NCBI RefSeq assembly: GCF_029784155.1
Contig: NC_073693.1
Span: forward strand, 151,530,843 to 151,594,842
Length of the DNA: 64,000 bases
Direction of reading: 5' to 3'
From: Uranotaenia lowii
Taxonomy: Eukaryota; Arthropoda; Insecta; Diptera; Culicidae
The notes beneath the pieces are model-generated. The model had not been told where the DNA came from, did not search any database, and saw nothing but the letters and a program-made list of their open reading frames with translations. The translations under genes were made by a program, and so were the position numbers. Below, piece after piece: positions 41,057 to 51,239 of the stretch. Every line of letters begins with the position of its first letter. Position 1 is the first letter of the stretch.

Positions 41057-41760
41057 GGGAAGAGTAGGATAACGTAGGCCATGGGGAAACGTGGGCCACT
41101 CTGAACATCTCAGATGGGTGTTGAGATAAAAATCTCAATCCAACTGTCAAAGTCGTCGCTTTGCGTAAGCATATTTTTCTACATGTTGTTGACTTATGTA
41201 CGCATCATAGGATTCTTTTATTTATCAAGCTTAAAAATTTTACTTACATCATTAAACAAGCACCCGTTAATTGCAACGTTGGGGAACCAGGTCTCGGCAA
41301 CGATACACAATCCGTGTGCAGCACATCTCTCAGATTTAATCTTTTTTTGTCAGATTTAAGCTTTTTTCTTCAGATTTATGCTTTCATCTCCTATGCTCTC
41401 AAGGCAAAAATAGCTTAAATCTGAGGAAAACAATCTTAAAAACGAGATTCACCAGCACTTTTTTCAAAGATGTGTTGGTCACACGATACATAGACAAATC
41501 TTGTATCGTGTCCGGGATCTGTGGGGAACCTAAAGTTCATAACAAAATATGCTCATATGCTTATCTTATTTCTGTCGTGTTCCTTCACGTGGAAAAGGAA
41601 TTTTTGATGAATCATCAATAAGTCACACAAACGCAACCAATTTACAAATCATAGCTTGTGGGGAATCGTGGGTCATATTTTGTGGGGTATCTTGGGCCAT
41701 TGCAGTTTGAAACATTTGAAGGAAATTTAATTTTTTTCTTCTTTTGTTTTAAAGTTAAAA
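41057..41760. mobile_element. Family E element end, interrupted by a hAT MITE
   Basis: After TA at 41055-41056 the sequence GGGAAGAGTAGGATAACGTA then 'gccatggggaaacgtgggcc' matches 47634-47690. The phrase 'tggggaa...gtggg' recurs at 41522-41530 and 41658-41700 ('tggggaatcgtgggtcat', 'tggggtatcttgggccat'). The right end was not found. The hAT MITE at 41288-41521 interrupts it. Confidence 0.55.
41288..41521. mobile_element. hAT MITE (234 bp) with exact 8-bp duplication
   Basis: TGGGGAAC occurs at 41280-41287 and 41522-41529. The ends are CAGGTCTCGGCAACGATACA and, reverse-complemented, CAGATCCCGGACACGATACA (16 of 20). The interior repeats 'tcagatttaagctttttt' three times with variation. It has no coding capacity. 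Its target is a family E repeat phrase. Confidence 0.88.
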
Positions 41761-41869
41761 TTGCTTCATAAGCCCCTCTAGCCCCTTCCCTAAACCAGCT
41801 CAATAAGCATCTTAGCCAGCAACTCGAATTCCCACGATTCATCATACACTCCGTTTCCAATTTCACTTA

Positions 41870-43080
41870 ATCAAAGATCATCCCCATCGATTAAATCTGT
41901 CATCATTTGCAGAAGTTCTCTATTCATAATCACCGTAAAGGCAGCTATAAATTATTTCAAGTCTTCTTTTGATGTCTTTTCTCATCATTTGCCTTTTTTT
42001 GTGTTGCTTTTTTCCTCCCCTCAATCGAGCTTTTCTCATGTACAGGGAGTAACTTTTTAAAATGCCGCCTAAAGCACTTGAGGCCAATTATTTGGTGTGG
42101 CGACTCATTGAAAGTCTAATGGCGAGCGCTAAATTAAATCGTCTCTTCTTAGACCATCCACAACTGATCTCCAAGCTGAGTCGGAGGGCTGTTCGATTTC
42201 AAGCACCTCACAGCGCGACTCCTCCTCTCTCTCTCTCGCCCATATTCTTGATCGTGGCAGGTCTTCGAACTTGGTCAGGCGTTAGCAGAATTTAGGGGCT
42301 GTTTGGCTCATGAATTAAAAATGAAGTACCCATCGAAGGAAGGGGACATCACTTTTATGGTTAGCCGCCCAGTGCTGATGTTGATGCACTTGTGCGAAAA
42401 AGTAACAAATTTTCGCACACTTTTGAGAATAAGTAACGGCTGACCTTCTCGATTTGCTAAAGATTGCGAATCGGAATTGCCGGCTGCTCTTGCAATCGAA
42501 GTTTTACCGTTTGCCGCAATGTCTGCATTAAGGATATTTATTATATTTTTGGATTTGGTGTGGGAACTTTTTGACTTTGAAACGACCACCTTTTGAGTAA
42601 ATAAAATAACAGAACGATATTTCCACATAAGATTCCTCCAAGAATATTTTATATAACTTTGTTGTTTTAGGTTAGTAGGCAGATTTATTCGGCCTTGCTC
42701 GAGTTCTGCCTCGAGTACTGGCCCTCACTATTACCAATAATCTGCTCATTTACCTACATCTGTATATATTTAACTAGCAATTTCTGTATGTTTGTTAGTT
42801 TGTCTTCTAGTTATAGGCTCAGCTGTCTCAAGGCCTAGAGAGCTTTGTTGGTTGGTCGGCTCCTTCCAAATAACAAAGAGCCGGAAGAAAACAATATTGT
42901 TTTCAGTTCGGCTTCCAAGTGTAATCCTTTTTCGCTGATCATGCTCAGCTCGATATTCTAGCCATATTTGTTCATATCTTAAACTTGCTTCTTAAAGGTT
43001 TAGATTTTCATAGCAAATTTTAAAAACGAGCAATAGATGTGCAAATTTTAACATTTTTCAATACTTTAACCAGTAAGACG
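41870..43080. other. Non-coding DNA
   Basis: No recognised gene. A 77-codon frame at 42062-42295 and a 106-codon minus frame at 42308-42628 have no motif. 42640-42960 is slightly GC-richer and may be an unrecognised repeat. Confidence 0.4.
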
Positions 43081-43094
43081 GATTACTTACATAC

Positions 43095-44152
43095 TTAATG
43101 ATCCCGCGCCGATCCTCCGGTGCATAGGGCCGTGGTAAAAGACCTCCACTGTTGACGATCCGGAGCCAGCGTCTTCACCTGGTCCCAGTCAAGATTCTCG
43201 TCGACAGTTCGGATTTCAGCGGCTAGGCTTCGTCGCCACGAGTTTCTGGGTCTGCCTCTTCTTCGATGACCTTCTGGATTCCAATCTAGCGTCTCTCTGC
43301 AAATCTCGTTTTCATCTTTCCGCAGCGTGTGCCCAATCCATCTCCACTTAGGTTCCCAAATCTCGATTTCTAGCGCCCTTTGATGACACCGGCGATGAAG
43401 TTCAACGTTTGAGATCCAGTTGCCAGGCCACCAAGCGCGGATGATGTTCCGCAGGCAGCGATTCATAAAAACTTGCAATTTTCGCGTGGTCACCGCATAT
43501 GTGCACCAAGTTTCGCACCCGTACAACAATACGGATTTGACGTTTGAGTTGAAGATTCGGATTTTCGTTCGTAGAGAGATCTCGCGTGACCGCCAGATGT
43601 TTCGGAGACTCGCAAACGCAAATCGGGCCTTTCTGATCCGTGTTTCGATGTCTTTCCTGGTACCACCATCAGGCGTTATCTGGCTACCAAGATACTGGAA
43701 GCACTCCACTTTCTCAACTTGTTGCCCAGCTACCATGAAACTGGAGGGATTTCCAGTGTTGATCTCCATCGACTTGGACTTTCCGACATTGACTCTGAGA
43801 CCCGCTGCCTTGGAACTTTCGGTGAGGTCGTCGAGTTTGCTCTGCATATTCGGTTTTTTTTGGGCAAGCAAAACAATATCGTCAGCCAGGTCAAGGTCGT
43901 TCAGTTGCTCCATTGATGAAGGATTCCACGGCAATCCTCGGTTCAGTGCACAGTTGATCGATCCAGTCAGAATCTCATCCATTACGAAAGAAGTAGCGGT
44001 GACAAGAAACATCCCTTTCTCACTCCAGCAGTTACCGGGATTGGTTCGGACAAGATCCCATCGTACAAGACCTTGCACAAAAATGCCTCGTATTGTGCTT
44101 CGATGAGATGGTCTAGTTTCTCTGGGACCCCTCGTCGCCTTAGAGCCGCCCA
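43095..44152 (-). pseudogene. RTE reverse transcriptase, C-terminal half
   Basis: From 44152, one frame reads 'IWAALRRRGVPEKLDHLIEA' and 'SEPIPVTAGVRKGCFLSPLL', continuing the RT interrupted by the inserted LINE, then hits a stop near 43979. The second frame (43095-44078) carries 'SFVMDEILTG', the catalytic region 'LNDLDLADDIVLL' (Leu where Tyr is usual, Asp-Asp kept), 'FQYLGSQITPDGGTRKDIET', 'NIWRSREISLRTKIRIFNS' and the clade-typical tail 'PKWRWIGHTLRKDENEICRE' with 'EGHRRRGRPRNSWRRSL'. The frame change between the two is a frameshift. Not functional. Confidence 0.85.
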
Positions 44153-44160
44153 GATGTTTT

Positions 44161-45675
44161 AGTTAATCTCTATTTCGTCTTTGGTTTAAATTACCGTACA
44201 GACTGATGACTTAAAACTATGTAATTCTGCTTAAACCTAATTTAAAACGACGTTTACACATATTAAAATTAAACAAATGATACACTAGATTAAAAAGTTC
44301 ACAACACTTGTCTATAGGGTGGTTTTGACCATAAGCAGTACGGTGGTGAGGTATTGAAAGAAACTGACGTTGTCGGAGTGTTCTCGTTGGTACATAAATG
44401 TTAACACGTTGTAGAATGTAAGCACAGTCAATACGGTTGGTCAATGTGTCAAATATAAAACCTTGCTGCAGTTCGATGCGACGCTTTTCGAGTGAGGTTA
44501 GGCATATCAGCGCACACCTTTCCTCATACGGCGGTAGTTGGATCGGGTCGTTCCAGGGGAGACGCCGCCGTAGAGCGTATCTTAAGAAATAGCGTTGAAC
44601 TCGTTCAAGACGGTGGCATTGTGTCCTCTGAGCTGGAGCCCACACCTGGACGGCGTATTCCATGATGCTACGTACTGATGCACAGTATATGGCTTTCAAT
44701 GCGTAAACGTCATCAAAATCCTTGGTGTTGCGACGCAGGAATCCGAGAGCAGCGAATCCTTTTGCAGAAGTAAGCGCGACATGTTCAGCAAATGTGAGCC
44801 TGTTGTCGATCTTCACTTCACGTTCTCCAGCCTTACTCCGGTTAGTTGATAGTCAAAATGGATCGTTCTTCTTACACGAAAAAAGTTTATAACCTTGCAC
44901 TTCTTCACGTTTGCTAGCATACCGTTTAAGCGGCACCACTCATCTAGTCTAGCGATGTCAGCTTGAAGGGCCAGACAGTCAATAGTGCTATGGATCTTCC
45001 GGAAAATCTTCAGATCATCGGCGTAGAGAAGTGTATCGGACTGAAGTATTGAGCACAGGTCATTCACGAAGACTATAAACAGTAGAGGTCCTAGGTGGCT
45101 CCCCTGAGGAACTCCAGACGGTGTGGCGAACATTCTTGAGCGCGTGTTTCGTATTCTGGTGAAAGCCTGACGGTCGGTTAGATATGACGTAATCCACTCG
45201 AGTGCCCAAGCCGGGAAACCTAGTCGATTCAACTTTGCGACCAGTATTTTGTGCGGCACACGGTCGAAAGCTTTGGCAAAGTCAATATATATTGAATCCA
45301 CCTGGCAACCTTTCTCCATGCTTTTATTCAGTGAACTTACGAAGCACATCAAATTTGTAACTGTTGACCTTTTCTTGACGAAACCATGTTGATATTCCGA
45401 GATCAAAGGTTTAACAGCGGCATACATTCTCTCGTGCATCAGAATCTCGAAGATCTTTAAAATCGAATTCAAAATCGAAATTGGTCGGTAGTTTTCCACG
45501 CTGTGAGCATTTCCGGATTTGTGTATCGGTGAAATAGCCGCAATCTTCCATGCATTAGGAAACGATCTTTCGGTTACTGATCGATTGAGGATACTGCAGA
45601 TCGGGGCGCATAAAGATGCAGCACAATGTTTCAGAAGAGCGGGAGGTATTCTATTTGGACCAGCGCCTTTTGAAG
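44161..45675 (-). mobile_element. 5'-truncated CR1/jockey-like LINE inside the RTE
   Basis: This insertion splits the RTE reverse transcriptase between 'DRLNHEKI' and 'WAALRRRG'. Candidate duplications are GATGTTTT (44153-44160) and GATCTTTT (45676-45683). Two frames cover the RT. 45499-44813 has 'MENYRPISILNSILKIFE', 'HGFVKKRSTVTNLM', 'YIDFAKAFDRVPHK', 'PSGVPQGSHLGPLLF' and 'LLYADDLKIF'. 44816-44217 has 'MKIDNRLTFAEH', 'SIMEYAVQVWAP' and 'RYFLRYALRRRLPW'. They are joined by a frameshift with loss of a few residues at about 44815. The endonuclease is absent. Its start, at about 45670, lies within the RT ('GPNRIPPALLKHC'). Confidence 0.82.
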
Positions 45676-45683
45676 GATCTTTT

Positions 45684-46503
45684 CATGGTTAAGTCGGTCG
45701 AATGCTTTTTCGAAATCAACGAACACCAGCAGAAGAGAGTCCTGGTATTCGTTGATTTGTTCCAGCATGATTCGTAGCATTGTGATGTTGTCCACACATG
45801 ATCGTCCGGATCGGAATCCAGCTTGTTGCTGTCGGAGTGTAGCGTCGATTTTCTCCTGGATCCTGTTCAGGATCACTTTGTAGAGTACTTTGAAGTTTGT
45901 ACAGATCAACGTTATGCCTCGCCAGTTCCCGCACTCTGTCAGGTCTCCTTTCTTCGGGACCTTTACGAGGATACCTTGCATCCAGTCGGCCGGGAATGTT
46001 GCAGTATCCCAGATGTCAGCGAAAAGACGGTGCAACATTTGTGCTGACAGGGCAGGGTCGGCTTTCAGCATTTCAGCAGGGATGCAATCGATCCCAGGAG
46101 CTTTGTTGGATTTCATGTTTTTGATTGCTTCCGAGTTGACGCCATTTATGCGACTTACTGTTGGCGCTTCGAGCTGCGGGTTCTGTTGGCTATTGCTATT
46201 CGTGACTAGTAAGAGTTGTTCGCAGTGCTCAGTCCATCGTTTGAGCTGATCTGTTCGACCAGTCAATAACTGACCTGCTCGGTCTTTCAGCGGCATTCTT
46301 GCATTAGTCCTTGCACCACTGAGGCGGCGAAAAATGTCATAGAGTAATCGGATATCTCCATTGGCGGCGGCTCTTTCTCCCTCTTCAGCTAGGGAGTTTC
46401 CAGGCTCTCTTGTCTCGTATACAAGTACGTTTAACTGCCTTTTCCAGCTCCGCATATCGTAAGCGGGCGGCTGCTTTGGCTGACCCGGTACGTGCCTGCT
46501 CAA
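45684..46503 (-). pseudogene. RTE reverse transcriptase, N-terminal half
   Basis: The frame covers the linker and fingers of the RT ('YDIFRRLSGARTNARMPLKD', 'LKRWTEHCEQLLL', 'KAPGIDCIPAEMLK', 'FPADWMQGILVKVPKKGD', 'WRGITLICTNFKVLYKVILN', 'LLLVFVDFEKAFDRLNHE'). The first catalytic Asp is kept in FVDFEKAF. The open frame continues a few codons into the inserted LINE before its stop at 45631. Upstream the endonuclease is in other frames. Confidence 0.82.
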
Positions 46504-46626
46504 TTCAGACTTTCACCTTCCTCCGACCATCCTCCAAGTTTCATCCGACATCCATTCACTTCTTCTTCCATACACTTTACTGATAGTACCATGGCTCGTC
46601 GTGATAAAGGCATTCTTGATTCCATA

Positions 46627-47460
46627 TCACTGTTCTTCGACTGTTCCGTCTGTCGTCAATTCTGAGGCTCGGGATTCTAGCTGTTCAACGTATGCCCTTT
46701 TTACCTCTGGATTCTCCAACCGGCGGACGTCGTATCGACACCCGACTTTCTCCTCGCGCCGTTGGACACGCGCAACTCTCAGTCGTATTTCGCCAAGGAC
46801 GAGGTGATGGTCAGATGCAATGTCTGCGCTTCGTTTGTTGCGGACATCAAGAAGGCCCCTTCTCCATTTTCGGCTGATGCAGATGTGGTCAATTTGATTT
46901 TCTGTTCGGCCATCTCGGGATACCCAAGTGACCTTATGTGCTGGTCGATGGGGGAAGAGCGATCTACCGATCACCATGTTGTTGTTGCCAAAAATTCTAC
47001 AAACAGCTCTCCGTTTTCGCTCATCTGTCCTAGGCCATGGCGCCCCATGATGCGCTCAACGTCCTGATTATCGGAGCCAATCTTTGCGTTGAAGTCTTCT
47101 AAGTGGATTTGAATGTCACCCTTCGGAATTCTCCAACCACGCTGTTCAATTGACTGTAAAACTGCTCTTTCTCCTGTAAATCGGCAACGTCAGGTTTGTA
47201 AGGTTTCTAACCCGTGTTCTGAATCTGGCTACGATTATTCGTTCGTTTATCGGTTCCCATCTTATGAGGGCCGCATGGGCTTGCGGGCTTAATAGGAAAC
47301 CAACTCCTCGTTCCCAAGTAGCGTGTTCTCCTCGTATGCCAGGGTAAAGCAATACTTGCCCGGACTGTGTCTTGTGTTCTCCAGTGTTAGGCCAACCTGG
47401 GACCTGGGGAACAGACGCGTGCGGCCACCTTCTCAGTCTGCATGCGACCAAAGTATCCAC
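46627..47460 (-). pseudogene. RTE endonuclease, broken
   Basis: The frame at 46977-46627 holds the endonuclease C-terminus ('HKVTWVSRDGRTENQIDHIC', 'ADIASDHHLVLGEI', the Asp-His pair kept). Another frame at 47460-47146 has 'RWEPINERIIVARFRTRVRN'. Between them the third frame gives 'EDFNAKIGSDNQDVERIMGR' with Glu in place of the usual Gly before DFN. At least two frameshifts are needed to join them. The N-terminal catalytic Asn/Glu region is not visible. Confidence 0.75.
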
Positions 47461-47633
47461 CGGGGTTGGGTACCCGATCTCCGCTTAGGTTACTCGCATC
47501 CCAGCCGGTACCACGGGAAGGTAGAGATAGTAGTTGTGAATAAGAGGTGATATGACCACTATGGGGTCTCGTGTTGCACATTATCCACCATTTACCAGCC
47601 AAGTAAGACGGATTTTCATTATGATATCACCAA

Positions 47634-47837
47634 GGGGAGAGTAGGGTAATGTGGGTTATGGGGAAACGTGGACCACTCTAAATATATCAGAAGCAATAAA
47701 GTTTCAAAAGCTTATGGTTTTGCAACGATGCCAATTAGCATTCTTCTACAGATTTCTCATAAATTCTCTCAGGGGGGTGATGTGCTCGAAAATTGAGCTA
47801 TAGGGACGGTGACGGAAAAAAAGTTTGAAAACCACTG
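47634..47837. mobile_element. Family E element end and a hAT-like terminus
   Basis: 47634-47690 ('GGGGAGAGTAGGGTAATGTG' then 'ggttatggggaaacgtggac') matches 41057-41110. Separately, the reverse complement of 47800-47837 starts CAGTGGTTTTCAAACTTTTT, the classic terminus of hAT (Charlie-like) elements; its partner end was not found. Both are fragments. Confidence 0.5.
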
Positions 47838-47842
47838 GTCTA

Positions 47843-48836
47843 CATCCCAAGCGACCAAAAGTTCCATAAAGAGGTACCATTGAAGCTTAATCAGCTTCTG
47901 GAGGTGGTCCTAGAGAATGCTAATCAGCCCAAAATTTAAGTCATTAAAGCTACTTTGAAGTTCGTTTAGGTGGCTGTAGAGAACGCTATTCAGTCTCTAA
48001 GAGAATATCAAGGAACTTCTACGCGCCGAAAAAAAAAATCCGATTGACAGATTGCTCTGACAACCAGATGACAGACTGCAAGGTTGTCGGTCTATCTATG
48101 TTTATCTCATTGACTTTTATGTTTACTAAATTTATACTTACAAATGAATTTTAGGGTGATGTTCGAATTGGCAATCGGTCGGCAAGTTGCACATGCGGAA
48201 ATACTTGCTGCAAACCATTCGCAGCTCTCTTTGGTTTCCATCGAAGTGCCGGACTGGTCCGAAAAGGTGTTGATGATAACTATCCTCCTCAAACTTTTCC
48301 ATGTTTGAAGGTGCTGCTGGGCTTTTATGTTCTGCGGGTTTTCCTGCATTCGAGACCGGTTTTATCCACTGCCTGTTTCCGCGATGGTTGGTAAAATGTC
48401 TGAAAATTTAAGAACAAAATGATAAAAACACCGAAAAACTTTTTGTATATTCGTTCTTACCTACGGCGGCTTTGCTATTTTTATGCTGGATTTCATTGTG
48501 GATAATTCGAATGTAAACAAAACGCAATATTTGACAGAAATATTTGACATGTCGCTTAAAAATCTCAAACATATTCTGTGCAGTAACTAGAAGGTTCATT
48601 GACGGTTCGTTGGAAAGTACTTATCAATCCTGAGGATCCTTCTCGAAAGAAGTCGCATTGAAAGCGCTTTGAAGTTCCGTTATCGCTATTTTCGCCCTTT
48701 AGAAGGCGATAGAAGTTTCTGAGGAACTTTTACGCGATATGGGTACCTGAAAGTCCCCTAAAACCTAAGTTCAACCAAATGCGAACTTCGGAGTTTCATG
48801 TTTAAGTAAGTATGCGACTTTTGGTTGCTTGGGATG
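47843..48836. mobile_element. 994-bp inverted-repeat element (CATCCCAAGC ends)
   Basis: The left end CATCCCAAGCGACCAAAAGT and the reverse-complemented right end CATCCCAAGCAACCAAAAGT differ at one position. Related segments occur in direct orientation inside ('aggaacttctacgcg' near 48011 and 'aggaacttttacgcgatatg' near 48722; 'tttgaagttc' near 47956 and 48668), suggesting an internal duplication. No transposase was found. The target duplication is unclear, so the superfamily is left open. Small frames inside (48107-48349, 48408-48599) are not recognised. Confidence 0.75.
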
Positions 48837-49205
48837 TTCATTTATGTGTCTGTTCATGTGGCATGTTCTGTGGCATGTTCATCTATTTATGAAGAAAAAA
48901 AAGTATTGTTATTTCGTTGGTGTCTGAAACTTTACCGAAAGACAAAATTGCCAAAAAAGGTGGCGTTTTTAAACAATGATCGTGACCATTCCGGTTGAAA
49001 TAATTAAATTTCATCAAGTCATATATGCAAAGTAGCTTTTTGGGATATTCTATTTTCATCATATCGTTGAACAGTTTTAAAATGAGTAGTCGGAATCGCT
49101 AAAATCAAATAATTAAATTTGGATTTTTTTTGCATAACATTGAGTATCTTTTCTTGGGTACATCTCTGTCGTTGTCCATTTCTATCCGGATTCTAATCTT
49201 CAAAA

Positions 49206-49658
49206 ATGTCGAACGAGAAAATTTTACCGCACTTGGTACAACAGTCCGTCCGCACCAAAAGTCGTTGTAAGGTTGAAGTTCCTTTTCCTCTTATTCCTCA
49301 TCAATATTTTTCTCAAATGTATTGGTATGTTCTTCGAATGAGTTACTTCAGACAGCACTACTACAGGCAAACTAAATGGGTTATCTATCACTCAAAATAC
49401 ACAAGCTCTTTTTTCTCAGTAGCACTCTTTACCACAGTTGATTCGGGTTTGATGATTTTTTTCGTTTTGTTCCGGTATATCTCGTCATCAAGGAGGGCGT
49501 TGATTGAAAAAAGACAACGTATTTACAAACAACAACAATTTTGTAAACAGAGAAGATTGGTGATTGGAAGGTAAGTAGTTTATGAGGTAAAATTTTCTTA
49601 ATTTCCTTGTTTTTCTTTTAGGTTCTTTTTAAGATTGCTTCGATTTTGCACAGGTTAA
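49206..49658 (+). CDS. Small spliced candidate gene, basic protein with one hydrophobic segment
   Basis: Exon 1 is 49206-49570, starting in a good context (caaaATG) and ending at a consensus donor (aag then gtaagt). A 51-bp intron, 49571-49621, ends in a T-rich tract and AG. Exon 2 from 49622 gives AGG then 11 codons and TAA at 49656-49658, for 133 residues. The product is Lys/Arg-rich with one hydrophobic stretch ('SFFSVALFTTVDSGLMIFFV') and a basic tail ('RRALIEKRQRIYKQQQ'), so a membrane protein is possible. A second donor (aag, gtaagt) at 49694 and acceptor ending 49737 frame another exon that would also fit exon 1 in phase. Family not recognised; it could be a repeat-derived frame. Confidence 0.4.
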
Positions 49659-49739
49659 ACACGTTTGGAAAATAGGGACACATAGAGAATAAGGTAAGTG
49701 GTCAGTGAAATAACAATATTTTTTTTTTCTCTTGTAGCT

Positions 49740-50610
49740 CCTTCTTCTACAATCTCTTCCAGTACTTCGCTGGTTTTTTTTAAAGAAAAATTATGATATC
49801 CCATACAAATTTACAAAAAAAATTTAAACTCGTTGCGCTAATTCAGGACTGAATGAATCGCTTCCTGAAATTTTATTGCTTTTTGTGGCAATGAAAACAA
49901 CCAAAAAAAGATATAGGAGATTTAAAAATGAATTAATTTGATTTTTTTATAAAAAGCTTGCTGCGGTCTAATGTACACATTTTGGATCATAAAAAACAAT
50001 TTTTTTTTCATGTGTAACAACTTTGTTTTTTTCGTTCCCATATTTTTTTACAATTTGGCCATATATTTTGGTCAATTAATCAAGTTGCCTTTGTGTCAGT
50101 CTTCCCTTGTGATTCGGCTGATCTTGACAGTGACGTCATAGGCAATCAACTTCTGGTTGCCTTGGCATTACGTACTCTAATTATTAATTGCGTAACCCAA
50201 GCGTTAAAGTTAGGTTATTTAAAGGATAATGTATGGAAAAAAAATCAAATAAGAAGCTAACACGTTTATCGTGTAAATTGTACGGAATCAATTGATTTTT
50301 TTATTTGAACTAAATTCAGTTTATGTTTTGCTGGGCATTGATCCTATTAAACATTCTAATTGTTCAAAATCCTCATGATGAACCTTAATGTCCATATCAA
50401 ACATCAGGCCAATCCAACAGCACCACCTCCTATCGATGCCAAGATCAATAAGCTCGTTCGACTAGCAGCAAAGAACATTTTTTGTTTACACACGCCTAGG
50501 CCTGCCGTTAGTAACGCTCCGGTTGCGAGAACCTTATCTCTAGGTTAGACAGCCATTGATAGTCTCATGATGGATTATGGATATGTCTGAATGGTTTAGC
50601 TCAGATAATG
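49740..50610. other. Upstream region of the cuticular gene
   Basis: AT-rich to about 50340, then more mixed sequence up to the promoter. The 62-codon frame at 50360-50548 has no motif and is treated as regulatory or neutral DNA. No repeat was recognised. Confidence 0.4.
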
Positions 50611-50616
50611 TTTGCA

Positions 50617-50657
50617 TATATATAAGCAAAGGTGTTAATCGAATTAAAGTCAGTCCA
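50617..50657 (+). promoter_or_regulatory. TATA box and initiator of the cuticular gene
   Basis: TATATATAAG at 50617-50626 places its core about 31 bp upstream of the A of TCAGTC (50650-50655), a textbook insect initiator with +1 at 50652. The resulting 5' UTR is 35 nt. The spacing is canonical, which supports both the promoter and the ATG choice. Confidence 0.85.
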
Positions 50658-50686
50658 GCCCCCGAACAGGATAAAGGATATTCAAG

Positions 50687-51148
50687 ATGTTTAAGCAACT
50701 GTTAGTTTTGTGTTTTGTGGCATGCACATTCGGGAGTCCAATTGTTCCCCCTAAACAAGTAGCTATTATCGAAAACAATTTTGCTCACCAGGGAGAAAGT
50801 CCAAAATTAAATCACAACATAAAACCAGTGATAAATTCCAAACATCATCAGTCCAATGAGATAAACACCTACCCGGAATATGAATTTGCTTACGGAGTTA
50901 AGGATCCAATAACTGGAGATCACAAAGATCAGTGGGAAAAGCGTTCCGGGGATCATGTGCAGGGCATCTACATGTTCGAGGAAGCCGACGGGACGCAAAG
51001 GATCGTGGAGTACGAAGCAGATGATAAGAATGGGTTCAGAGCAAAAGTGATCAATATTGGGCGACCGGATTCCGAGGCTGCTGCGAAAATTAAGGCTCAT
51101 TACGGACGAATAGCTACTAGTTACAGTATGTTGAAAAAGAAATTGTGA
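50687..51148 (+). CDS. RR-2-type cuticular protein (153 aa)
   Basis: A secreted structural protein that binds chitin in the exoskeleton. Residues 1-16/18 are a signal peptide (MFKQLLVLCFVACTFGSP). Residues about 20-60 are a polar linker with His. Residues 63-121 are a chitin-binding Rebers-Riddiford domain: 'YEFAYGVKDPITGDHKDQWE', 'RSGDHVQGIYMFEEADGTQR' and 'VEYEADDKNGFRA'. The 'GDHKDQWE' followed by 'GxY...EADGTxRxVEYxAD...GFxA' order fits RR-2. The C-terminus is Ala/Lys-rich. The gene is a single exon, unlike many cuticular genes with an intron in the signal peptide. The start is fixed by the promoter spacing and the signal peptide. Transcription in cuticle-secreting epidermis before or after a moult is expected from the family. 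Confidence 0.93.
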   Translation: MFKQLLVLCFVACTFGSPIVPPKQVAIIENNFAHQGESPKLNHNIKPVINSKHHQSNEINTYPEYEFAYGVKDPITGDHKDQWEKRSGDHVQGIYMFEEADGTQRIVEYEADDKNGFRAKVINIGRPDSEAAAKIKAHYGRIATSYSMLKKKL

Positions 51149-51230
51149 ATTGGTGATGAACGCATTTTTAATGGGCAACCATTCTGACATTCTTGAACGA
51201 AAAATAAAGTACCACTGTTTCTAATTTTGT
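51149..51230 (+). terminator. 3' UTR and poly(A) signal of the cuticular gene
   Basis: AATAAA at 51203-51208 lies 55 nt after the stop codon and is followed within 25 nt by 'tttctaattttgtgtctgtttt', a T/G-rich downstream element. A short 3' UTR of about 80 nt is expected. Confidence 0.8.
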
Positions 51231-51239
51231 GTCTGTTTT

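Larger units (their letters stand above)
43084..47610 (-). mobile_element. RTE-type LINE, broken and split by another LINE
   Basis: On the minus strand the element reads from about 47610 (5' part) to a degenerate TAAG-type tail at 43084. Excluding the 1.5-kb insertion at 44161-45675 it is about 3 kb, normal for RTE. Endonuclease pieces are at 47460-46627 ('RWEPINERIIVARFRTRVRN', 'EDFNAKIGSDNQ', 'ENQIDHICISRKWRR', 'ADIASDHHLVLGEIRLR'). RT N-terminal half: 46503-45684 ('MKSNKAPGIDCIPAEMLK', 'VPKKGDLTECGNWRGI', 'QQAGFRSGRSCVDNI', 'VFVDFEKAFDRLNHE'). RT C-terminal half: 44150-43095. Several frameshifts and loss of the first part of the endonuclease make it inactive. The 12954-13405 fragment is a relative. 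Confidence 0.85.

Noticed and set aside
43420..44106. 228-codon plus-strand frame
   Set aside because: Antisense shadow of the RTE reverse transcriptase.
48107..48349. 80-codon minus frame inside the CATCCCAAGC element
   Set aside because: No motif, no splice or poly(A) context, and it lies within a non-autonomous repeat.
50360..50548. 62-codon frame upstream of the cuticular gene
   Set aside because: No domain, no promoter and no conserved composition; more likely upstream regulatory or neutral DNA.
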